Source: JALONO01 sp038209965 (GTDB lineage: Bacteria; Bacteroidota; Bacteroidia; Cytophagales; Thermoflexibacteraceae). From it: a DNA stretch of 22,917 nt. A program made the translations under genes and the position numbers. The notes beneath the pieces were generated by a model, which was not told where the DNA came from, made no database searches, and worked only from the letters and a program-made list of their open reading frames with translations. The stretch spans positions 1-22,917 of the forward strand of contig JBBQXF010000077.1 in assembly GCA_038209965.1 (NCBI GenBank), written 5' to 3'. Shown piece by piece: positions 16,745-22,917 of the stretch (positions are counted from its first letter, which is position 1; each line of letters begins with the position of its first letter).

Positions 16745-16785
16745 GCGCAAGCCAAGCCTAAAGTAATGCTGCGGCTTGGCTGCGC
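16745..16785. repeat. Long imperfect inverted repeat after the M16 protease gene
   Basis: GCGCAAGCCAAGCC (16745-16758) pairs with GGCTTGGCTGCGC (16773-16785) in a 13-bp stem with one bulged A and a 14-base loop. It lies 18 bases after the protease stop. No T run follows on the plus strand, so it is more likely an mRNA 3'-end protecting or REP-like structure than the terminator itself. Confidence 0.55.
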
Positions 16786-16848
16786 AAAAATGTTGGGGAT
16801 CCATGTTGTGGCCCACCGGTTCCCGTTTGATAAATACACTTAGGATAC

Positions 16849-16882
16849 AAAAAAAGCCGGGCTGCAAGGCCCGGCTTTTTTT
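16849..16882. terminator. Bidirectional intrinsic terminator between M16 protease and GMC oxidoreductase
   Basis: A seven-base GC stem, GCCGGGC (16856-16862) with GCCCGGC (16869-16875), encloses a six-base loop. Seven A bases precede it and seven T bases follow it, so it works as a terminator on both strands. It lies between two convergent genes, ending 18 bases from the GMC stop codon. Confidence 0.9.
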
Positions 16883-16900
16883 GTTTTTAAGTGGCAAGAA

Positions 16901-18628
16901 TTACAAATTGCCTTTTTTCATTTCGTTCACGGCAAATTCGCAGGCCCGGGCAGTGAGTGCCATGTAGGTAAGCGAAGGGTTTTGGCAAGCAGAAGAGGTC
17001 ATGCTGGCACCATCGGTCACAAACACGTTCTTTACGTTCCACATTTGGTTGTTACCGTTCAAGGCCGAGGTTTTGGGGTCGCGGCCCATGCGGGCAGTGC
17101 CCAGTTCGTGGATGGCCATGCCGGGGAAAGATCCGTTGTCATACGTTTTTACATCTTTGAGGCCGGCGGCTTCCAGCATTTCGGCGGCATCGTTCATCAT
17201 GTCCTTGCGCATCATCATTTCGTTCTCTTTGAACTCGCAATCGATGGTGAGCGTGGGCTGGCCCCACTTGTCCAATTTCTGCTTGTTGAGCGTTACCTTG
17301 TTTTGCTGATAAGGCAGGCACTCGCCAAAGCCGGTCAAGCCAAAAGTCCACGGTCCGAGTTCGGCGGCTTTGTCCTTGAAATCGGCCCCGAAGCCCAACT
17401 CAGCCACGGATCGCTGCCAGCCTGCACCTCGGCCAGCGCCGCCCTGATAGCCAAAGCCCCGGAAGTAATCGCGGTGATCTTTGCCTATATTGCGGAAGCG
17501 GGGGATGTAAATTCCATTGGCCCGGCGGCCAAAATAATACTGGTCGTCGTAGCCCAGTCCTTCTGCTGAGCCCGAGGCCCCACAGCGGAAGTGGTGATCC
17601 ATCAAATTATGGCCAATCACCCCACTGTCGTTGCCCAGCCCATTGGGGAACCGGGCAGACATTGAATTGAGCAAAATATGGGTGCTGCTCAAAGTGGAGG
17701 CACAGAGGAACACCACTTTGGCGTAAAATTCGGTGGTTTCGTTGGTTTGGGCATCGATGATGCGCACCCCGGTGGCCCGTTGTTTCTGCTCGTCATAGAT
17801 CACCGCGTTCACAATCGAGTAGGGCCGCAAGGTCAAGTTGCCCGTTTTCATGGCAGCGGGCAAAGTGGACGACTGGGTGCTAAAGTAAGCACCGTAGGGA
17901 CAGCCCCGGTTGCACAAGTTGCGGTATTGGCACGAAGCCCGGCCGTGGATCGACTGGGTAAGGTTGGCCACCCGGCCGATGGTCATGAGCCGGCCCTCAA
18001 AATTGTCCCGGATGCGTTTGGCGACGTGTTTCTCCACGCAGTTGAGTTCCATCGGTGGCAAGAACTGGCCGTCGGGCAACTGCTCCAGCCCTTCTTTTTG
18101 CCCACTGATCCCGGCAAATTTCTCAACATAGTCGTACCAAGGGGCCAACTCGTTGTAACGGATGGGCCAATCGACCCCAATGCCTTCCTTGAGGTTGGAT
18201 TCAAAGTCCATTGGGCTGAGGCGGTAGCTTTGCCGCCCCCACATGATGGATTTGCCCCCCACGATATTGGGGCGATACCAGTCAAACCGCTTGTTTTCGG
18301 CATAGGGAGCATCCATGTCGTTGAACCAGAAGCTCTCGGTGAACTCGTTGTAGGGATAATCACGGTTCAGGTAGGGGTGGCTCTCGCGCTGGGCGTGGGT
18401 GAGCCGTCCGTTATATTTAGATTGCCAAGGCATCAATTGAGCAGTGGTGTAGTCTTTCACGTGCTCAACGTTGCGGCCCCGATCGACCATCAATACTTTC
18501 AACCCTTTTTCGGTCAGTTCCTTGGCTGCCCAGCCCCCGCTAATCCCCGACCCTACAACAATGGCATCATAAGTGTTTTCGCGCTTTCCCTTCAAATTGA
18601 GATGGATTTCTTTCTCGCTCATGGACAT
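16901..18628 (-). CDS. GMC family FAD-dependent oxidoreductase
   Basis: The 575-residue product has the FAD-binding GxGxxGG motif at VVGSGISGGWAA (G26, G28, G31, G32). The substrate and FAD regions include GGKSIMWGRQSYR. The C-terminal catalytic pair is H507 in HELGTARMG and N550 in CQNPSLTYMAL, 43 residues apart as in glucose oxidase. A Cys-rich patch, CQYRNLCNRGCPYG, is typical of the gluconate/fructose-dehydrogenase-like branch. That branch usually oxidises sugars or polyols and often works with a small subunit-3 protein, which is absent here. No signal peptide is visible. Start may be the ATG at 18628 or 18622; both lie about 30 bases from the predicted promoter. The natural substrate is unknown. 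Confidence 0.92.
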   Translation of the reverse strand: MSMSEKEIHLNLKGKRENTYDAIVVGSGISGGWAAKELTEKGLKVLMVDRGRNVEHVKDYTTAQLMPWQSKYNGRLTHAQRESHPYLNRDYPYNEFTESFWFNDMDAPYAENKRFDWYRPNIVGGKSIMWGRQSYRLSPMDFESNLKEGIGVDWPIRYNELAPWYDYVEKFAGISGQKEGLEQLPDGQFLPPMELNCVEKHVAKRIRDNFEGRLMTIGRVANLTQSIHGRASCQYRNLCNRGCPYGAYFSTQSSTLPAAMKTGNLTLRPYSIVNAVIYDEQKQRATGVRIIDAQTNETTEFYAKVVFLCASTLSSTHILLNSMSARFPNGLGNDSGVIGHNLMDHHFRCGASGSAEGLGYDDQYYFGRRANGIYIPRFRNIGKDHRDYFRGFGYQGGAGRGAGWQRSVAELGFGADFKDKAAELGPWTFGLTGFGECLPYQQNKVTLNKQKLDKWGQPTLTIDCEFKENEMMMRKDMMNDAAEMLEAAGLKDVKTYDNGSFPGMAIHELGTARMGRDPKTSALNGNNQMWNVKNVFVTDGASMTSSACQNPSLTYMALTARACEFAVNEMKKGNL

Positions 18629-18662
18629 AAACTGGTTAATGTGGAGTTTTTACTTTTGTTTT

Positions 18663-18693
18663 CAAATTTAGTGAGGTTCGGGCAATCGCCAAA
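18663..18693 (-). promoter_or_regulatory. Bacteroidota-type promoter of the GMC oxidoreductase gene
   Basis: On the reverse strand, TTTG (18690-18693) is followed by exactly 19 bases and then TAAATTTG (18663-18670). This matches the known Bacteroidetes consensus, TTTG at -33 and TAnnTTTG at -7. Transcription should start near 18656, leaving a leader of about 30 bases. A 12-bp palindrome, GGCCAATTGGCC (18725-18736), lies about 30 bases further upstream and could be a regulator site. Confidence 0.8.
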
Positions 18694-18753
18694 CCAAACA
18701 ACCGGAATTTTAAGGATTAATCAAGGCCAATTGGCCGAAGGGGCATTTTGTGG

Positions 18754-20292
18754 CTATCGGCGGAGGTAAATCTGGTACTGATAAGTCACTTCTTTGCGCT
18801 CGCCCGGTTTGAGGGCCAGTTCCCAGCTAATCCGTTGGGTGGTGTTATAAGTCTTGTCCAAATTGACCAGTTTCTCGATCTTCCAGTCAATATCGCTCTT
18901 GAGCGGGAGGCCTTCCACTTGTCGCTCTACTTTCAGCTTAATGTCTTTGTCCTTAAAATTGCGCACCTCTATTTTGGCCTCAATGGTGAGCAGATCATAA
19001 ACATAGCTATCTTTCAGCTTGCCCATTTCCTTGCGGGACAGTTCACGTTCGTTGTCTTTGACAAACACGTTGGTGGCCACCGTAATCCTGATTTTGGCTT
19101 TGGCTCCGGGCGGGGTGTAAGCCAGTTTGTCTTGGGCCAGTGGCCGCTGGTCGGTGCCCACGCGCTGGGTGAGCAGGGCAGCGCCAGTGGTCCAGGGCAG
19201 TTTTCCTTCGTTCTTCAACAAAATGGAATGCCACACCAAGCGGCGGTTTTCTTCTTCATCGGCCGGGGAGGGCGTTCCCAAGCTCACGCTGCTGGGCAAT
19301 TCCACTTCGTACACATGTTCACAAGCGCCAGTCACTTGCAGCACGGGCAACATCGCCCTTTCGCCTTTTCTCAGGGTCACGGTTTGGGATTTGTAGAAGA
19401 ACAAGTCTTCGGCTTCGCTTCCCTCAAGATCGCCGCCACCCGGGCTGTCGTCATAGTTGCTGCTGGCGTAGGCATTGGACATTGACTGGGCCATGAGGTT
19501 GTCACTGCGCCGGTTGGGCGAATAGGACTGGTTGCTGGTGCGGTTCAGTTGGTTGATGAAACTGAGCACATCGCCGGTGTAGCTCAGTGGTGAAGCCAAA
19601 TATTGGTACGCAAAATTGGGCACACCCACCACAAAATTGAGTTGGGCTTCCGACAAATCCTCGGCATCGTTGAGCACTTCGGCGTGAAGGGTGACCGAGG
19701 CGATTTTTTCGTCAGTCAGATCTATCCGATAGGTGGGCAGCCACGCAATGCCTTTCCGCAAGTAACCGAGCGAAAGGTTTTGGGTGGCGGCAGCATTGGC
19801 AAAATCGATCTTCAGTGCCTGGACGGAGTCTTGTACCTGCAACTGGGTAGCGGGTTTTTCGGTGGTGAGGAAGCTGCGAATCTCCCCCATTGGTACATTT
19901 TGCCAGCCGTTGCTGGTCTTGAGGGTCACATACTGGGGGCGGGCCATTTCCAGCGTGCCCTCCAAGTTGCCGCCCTGGGCCAGGGAGAGCGTCATCTTTT
20001 TCCCTACGTTGGCCCGCAGCAAGCCGGCCAGTTCTTGAGCTTCGCTGGCGGTGGTGCGCGGGGACAGCACCGTGCGGATGCTGCGGATCCGGTTGCCCTC
20101 GGTAGCAAACCAGAGTGTCCCAAAAGTGGCCTTGGGGATATCAGTCAAGGTCGCCGAGCCATTGGCGGTTTCCAGCCGCAAGTTCTTGGTGAAAAATGAA
20201 GTGCCGTTTTTGAACAGCGCCACTTGGGTTTGGGCCGCCAGGGGAAAGATGGAACCAAGCCAGCAAAACCAGCAAAGCCAAAAAAGTTTCAT
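18754..20292 (-). CDS. Secreted DUF4139 domain protein (MuiA-like)
   Basis: The 512-residue product begins with a signal peptide (MKLFWLCWFCWLGSIFPLAAQ). Residues about 22-200 are a beta-rich N-terminal part (VALFKNGTSFFTKNLRL). The DUF4139 domain, about 185-510, shows YLRKGIAWLPTYRIDL, LNFVVGVPNFAY, KIEVRNFKDKDIKLKVERQ and a final VTYQYQIYLRR. Proteins of this family include MuiA, a reported inhibitor of mucoidy, but their mechanism is not established. A Ser/Gly/Asp-rich loop at about 270-290 (SNAYASSNYDDSPGGG) is probably disordered. It starts 40 bases after the sigma-54 regulator on the same strand, so it is likely in that operon. No membrane helix follows the signal, suggesting a periplasmic protein. 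Confidence 0.84.
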   Translation of the reverse strand: MKLFWLCWFCWLGSIFPLAAQTQVALFKNGTSFFTKNLRLETANGSATLTDIPKATFGTLWFATEGNRIRSIRTVLSPRTTASEAQELAGLLRANVGKKMTLSLAQGGNLEGTLEMARPQYVTLKTSNGWQNVPMGEIRSFLTTEKPATQLQVQDSVQALKIDFANAAATQNLSLGYLRKGIAWLPTYRIDLTDEKIASVTLHAEVLNDAEDLSEAQLNFVVGVPNFAYQYLASPLSYTGDVLSFINQLNRTSNQSYSPNRRSDNLMAQSMSNAYASSNYDDSPGGGDLEGSEAEDLFFYKSQTVTLRKGERAMLPVLQVTGACEHVYEVELPSSVSLGTPSPADEEENRRLVWHSILLKNEGKLPWTTGAALLTQRVGTDQRPLAQDKLAYTPPGAKAKIRITVATNVFVKDNERELSRKEMGKLKDSYVYDLLTIEAKIEVRNFKDKDIKLKVERQVEGLPLKSDIDWKIEKLVNLDKTYNTTQRISWELALKPGERKEVTYQYQIYLRR

Positions 20293-20332
20293 GTACCGTC
20301 AGAAAATTGCGTCGCTTGTAGCAAGATATTGT

Positions 20333-21721
20333 TTACAGCCCATGCTTTTCCAAGCGCCGATAGAGGGAAGCGCGCGTTAGGCCCAGGGCTTTGGCCGCCT
20401 TGGAAATATTGCCCGCATGTTTACTGATCGCCTTCTGGATGACCAATTTCTCCACCGTTTCCAAATCGTAATTGCTGATGTCCATATCGCTCGATTCGTT
20501 CTTTTGGAGCAAGAACAGAAAATCGCCCGGCTGGAGCACATTGTCGTCACTCATGATCACCGCCCGCTCAATGGCGTGCTGAAGCTCGCGCACGTTGCCG
20601 GGCCAGTGATATTTTTGGAGCTTTTTGATGGCAGTGGCCGAGAGCGATTTTTCGGTCAGTTTGTACCGAACGCAATAAACTTTGGTAAAGTGCTCGGCCA
20701 ACAAGGGAATGTCTTCTTCGCGCTCGCGCAAAGTGGGCAGGTGCAGTTCTACGGTATTGATCCGGTAGAGCAAGTCTTGGCGGAAAGTACCCTCTTCCAC
20801 CATTTCGTACAGGGGCATGTTGGTGGCGCACACCAGCCGGATGTCGATCGGAATGGGCTGGTTGGTGCCCACCCGTAGGATTTCCCGCTTTTGCAGCACG
20901 GTGAGCAGTTTGGACTGCATGGCCATCGGTAGGTTGCCAATTTCATCCAAGAACAGCGTTCCCTTGCCGGCTACTTCAAAGCGGCCGGGGCGGTCCTCTT
21001 TGGCATCGGTGAAAGCCCCCTTTTTATGGCCGAACAGTTCACTTTCAAACAGTGTTTCGGTGATCGATCCCATATCGACCGTGACGAAGGGCCCTTCGCG
21101 GCGTTGGGATGCTTGGTGGATCGACTGGGCGATCACTTCCTTGCCAGTACCGTTTTCGCCCAAGACCAAGATGTTGGCATCGGTCACGGCCACTTTGCGC
21201 ACAATGGTGAACAAATTGTTCATTTCCTCGCTAGTGCCGATGATGCCCTCGAAGGGGTTGTCGGAGGCAGTCTTCTTGCTGGCCGCCGCCGCTGCTTTTT
21301 TGGCTTCCTTCGCGGCACCGCTCCGCTGGGCCTTTCTGGTATCTTGTGCCGCCTCAATGGTGGCAATCAATTTGTCGTTTTGCCAAGGTTTGAGCACAAA
21401 ATCGGTGGCACCTGCTTTTAGGGCCCGGACTGCCATTTCTACGTCACCGTAGGCCGTAATCATGATCACGGTGGCGAAGGGATCGCGCTCAACAATCTGC
21501 TCCAGCCAATAAAATCCCTCTTTGCCCGTGGTGGTGTCTTTGCTGAAATTCATGTCCAGCAGGATCGCGTCATATTTCTCGTTATTGAGCAAAAAAGGGA
21601 TTTTGCGGGGGTCTTTCTCAATCTGCACCAATTGTGCGTGCTTCTTTAAAAGCAGCCTTGCCGCCAACAGTATGTCTTCATTATCATCAATAACCAATAT
21701 TTTGCCGAGTTCTCTGTTCAT
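20333..21721 (-). CDS. Sigma-54-type response regulator, NtrC family (REC-AAA+-Fis HTH)
   Basis: The 462-residue protein has a receiver domain with acid pocket D12/D13, phospho-acceptor D56 in AILLDMNF, T89 and K111. An Ala/Lys-rich linker (about 130-155) follows. The AAA+ domain has Walker A GENGTGKE (188-195), the sigma-54 contact loop ESELFGHKKGAFTDA and Walker B LFLDEI (256-261). The C-terminal Fis-type helix-turn-helix ends SLYRRLEKHGL. Members activate sigma-54 promoters after phosphorylation. The contact loop reads GAFTDA, not GAFTGA (D239). No partner kinase is adjacent, so the kinase must be elsewhere. The nearest downstream gene is DUF4139, 40 bases away. The start at 21721 gives a normal receiver N terminus. 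Confidence 0.95.
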   Translation of the reverse strand: MNRELGKILVIDDNEDILLAARLLLKKHAQLVQIEKDPRKIPFLLNNEKYDAILLDMNFSKDTTTGKEGFYWLEQIVERDPFATVIMITAYGDVEMAVRALKAGATDFVLKPWQNDKLIATIEAAQDTRKAQRSGAAKEAKKAAAAASKKTASDNPFEGIIGTSEEMNNLFTIVRKVAVTDANILVLGENGTGKEVIAQSIHQASQRREGPFVTVDMGSITETLFESELFGHKKGAFTDAKEDRPGRFEVAGKGTLFLDEIGNLPMAMQSKLLTVLQKREILRVGTNQPIPIDIRLVCATNMPLYEMVEEGTFRQDLLYRINTVELHLPTLREREEDIPLLAEHFTKVYCVRYKLTEKSLSATAIKKLQKYHWPGNVRELQHAIERAVIMSDDNVLQPGDFLFLLQKNESSDMDISNYDLETVEKLVIQKAISKHAGNISKAAKALGLTRASLYRRLEKHGL

Positions 21722-21735
21722 TGCAAGCCGAAAGT

Positions 21736-21753
21736 GGTGGGTTGGTGGGTTGG
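21736..21753 (+). repeat. Tandem G-tract repeat upstream of the sigma-54 regulator
   Basis: GGTGGGTT occurs twice head to tail (21736-21743, 21744-21751) followed by GG. This gives five G runs in 18 bases on the plus strand, able in principle to fold as a two-tier G-quadruplex. It lies 14 bases upstream of the ATG of the regulator, whose leader would carry the C-rich copy. Confidence 0.55.
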
Positions 21754-21880
21754 TTTTGTTTGAAAACCAATACGTTAATAAAAGTGAAAAGGTTTACAAA
21801 CATTAAAATTAGGAAATTAAGCACAAACATTGGGTCAAATTGATTTTTATTTGCACTTTATTTGTAAAGCATTGTACGAT

Positions 21881-22312
21881 TTGACGCTGCCAACCTTTGC
21901 CTATCGACTGCGGGAGAGTGGGCGAGGTGTGGCCATATATGATGTTTGCCGGGGCAAATATGTGGCTCTCAGCCCCGAAGAGTGGGTCAGGCAGCATTTT
22001 ATCCATTATTTGCTGGCACTGGGCTGTCCTCGCTCGCTCATGCGGGTGGAACGGGGGCACAGGTACAACCGGCAAGCCCAGCGGACGGATATTTTGGTGT
22101 ATGGCCGGGAGCAGCAGCCGTGGTTGTTGGTCGAGTGCAAAGCCCCGACCATTGCCCTCGGCCAACCGGTAATGGAACAGGCCCTGGCCTATAATCACGT
22201 ATTGAAAGCGGCATTTGTGGCCGTGAGCAACGGGATCCAGCACGCCTACTTTGCGCGGGATGAAGCGCAGGGAGTGCATCTGCCACTGGAGGGTTTGCCC
22301 AGTTTTGGTTAG
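21881..22312 (+). CDS. Stand-alone HSDR_N-type restriction-nuclease-fold protein
   Basis: The product resembles the N-terminal domain of type I restriction subunit R as seen in short, stand-alone Bacteroidota proteins. It begins TLPTFAYRLRESGRG, continues YVALSPEEWVRQHFIHYLL, and carries the PD-(D/E)xK-like pair D in QRTDILVYG and ECK in LLVECKAP. No helicase domain follows. The protein is 143 residues from a TTG at 21881, which fits homologues that open at this point. Longer forms could start at TTG 21872 or 21830; no ATG is present upstream. It is divergent from the sigma-54 regulator and followed after 45 bases by an export lipoprotein gene. It need not be a restriction enzyme; its cellular role is unknown. 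Confidence 0.8.
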   Translation: MTLPTFAYRLRESGRGVAIYDVCRGKYVALSPEEWVRQHFIHYLLALGCPRSLMRVERGHRYNRQAQRTDILVYGREQQPWLLVECKAPTIALGQPVMEQALAYNHVLKAAFVAVSNGIQHAYFARDEAQGVHLPLEGLPSFG

Positions 22313-22357
22313 TTTTTTGTGGTTCTAACTCTTTATCGTGTTATCAAATCTTTAGCT

Positions 22358-22917
22358 ATGCGGTTGATCCTTCTTTTTGGGTTGTTGTTGCTCTCTGCCT
22401 GCGGCACTTACAAGGGTGCCATTCTGTTCAAAACTGGGGAAGAATTCAGCAACGACGCCTTCAAGGCCGTAATCAAAGAAGCCCAGTCTAACTATGTGTT
22501 GCGCAAATTTGATTTTGTCAATTTAGAGATTTTTACCAACAAGGGCGAGCGTATTACCGATCCCAATGGTGAATTTTTACGGCAGGGCAATGCCCCCCAG
22601 GGCACCAATTTGAACAATAACCCCAACTTTAACCCCGGTATTGGGGCCATCACGGGCGCAGTCAGCATCCTGCGCCGCTACATGGTGGAAGAAGATGGCA
22701 ATGCCTACTTGCCTGTGCTGGGCGCGATCAAACTGGAAGGGCTGAAACTTTACCAAGTGGACAGTCTATTGTCCAAACGCTATGGCGAGCAGGGGGGCGT
22801 GTACAAAGATCCTTACGTGATGACCCAGTTGCTCAACCGGCGGGCAATACTGGTGGGGGCGCTGGGCAACCGTATTGTGCCGTTGGATAACGAAAACATG
22901 AGCTTGGTCGAGGTAGT
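22358..22917 (+). CDS. Polysaccharide biosynthesis/export lipoprotein, N-terminal part (runs off right edge)
   Basis: From ATG 22358 the product opens MRLILLFGLLLLSACGTYKG, a lipoprotein signal with C15. Then come NYVLRKFDFVNLEIFTNKGE and, further on, YMVEEDGNAYLPVLGAIKLEGLK and KDPYVMTQLLNRRAILVGALGN. These match the Poly_export part of Wza/BexD-type proteins, which form outer-membrane channels for capsule or exopolysaccharide. An Asn-rich insertion (LNNNPNFNPGIG, near residues 85-97) splits the first strands from the rest. About 186 residues are present and the C terminus is beyond the edge. The next genes could be a tyrosine kinase or glycosyltransferases, which cannot be seen here. Confidence 0.82.
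   Translation, partial: MRLILLFGLLLLSACGTYKGAILFKTGEEFSNDAFKAVIKEAQSNYVLRKFDFVNLEIFTNKGERITDPNGEFLRQGNAPQGTNLNNNPNFNPGIGAITGAVSILRRYMVEEDGNAYLPVLGAIKLEGLKLYQVDSLLSKRYGEQGGVYKDPYVMTQLLNRRAILVGALGNRIVPLDNENMSLVEV

Noticed and set aside
17678..18769. 363-residue open frame antisense to the GMC oxidoreductase
   Set aside because: The GMC gene has all family motifs and its own promoter. The plus frame has no start context and crosses that promoter.

Overview
The window looks like chromosomal DNA from a Bacteroidota bacterium, probably close to the Cytophagales/Chitinophagales. The signs are a two-component sensor with a double Reg_prop beta-propeller, a DUF4837 lipoprotein, a stand-alone HSDR_N nuclease-like protein, a large secreted M16 protease, almost no Shine-Dalgarno sites, and one textbook Bacteroidota promoter (TTTG-N19-TAAATTTG). 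Most genes are moderately GC-rich. The left 280 bases are visibly more AT-rich.

Layout from left to right. (1) 1-275, minus: the start of a type I restriction-modification methylase, hsdM, running off the edge. (2) 319-6492, minus: a tight three-gene run of dapF, a 1343-residue propeller/Y_Y_Y/GAF histidine kinase, and a response-regulator/histidine-kinase fusion. (3) 6621-8662, plus: ruvX, def and a carbon-nitrogen hydrolase relative with non-standard catalytic positions, ending at a strong hairpin. (4) 8749-9198, minus: the carotenoid hydroxylase crtZ. (5) 9326-11025, plus: a DUF4837 lipoprotein and a small membrane protein with a PH-like look, with a possible 46-residue antisense membrane ORF between them. 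(6) 11049-13701, minus: a TlpA-like thioredoxin lipoprotein, a crotonase whose acidic residues fit dienoyl-CoA isomerase, and a decayed alpha/beta hydrolase pseudogene. (7) 13892-16726, plus: an M16 zinc protease, followed by two hairpins. (8) 16901-21721, minus: a GMC oxidoreductase with its own clear promoter, a DUF4139 secreted protein, and a sigma-54-type response regulator. (9) 21881 to the right edge, plus: an HSDR_N nuclease-fold protein and the start of a polysaccharide-export lipoprotein.

Many products act in the envelope: two or three lipoproteins, a secreted protease, DUF4139, CrtZ, the polysaccharide exporter and the propeller sensor. Housekeeping genes (dapF, ruvX, def) sit among them. 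Signalling is represented by two kinases and a sigma-54 regulator, but the regulator is 15 kb away from the kinases and a functional link is only conjecture.

I did not find a convincing new multi-gene defence or biosynthetic system. The points most worth a second look are the nitrilase relative with altered catalytic positions, the 46-residue antisense ORF, the hydrolase pseudogene with two opposite frameshifts, the G-tract repeat upstream of the sigma-54 regulator, and the isolated restriction-nuclease-like protein. No rRNA, tRNA, CRISPR array or insertion sequence was seen, and no stretch over about 300 bases lacks a gene, pseudogene or candidate ORF.
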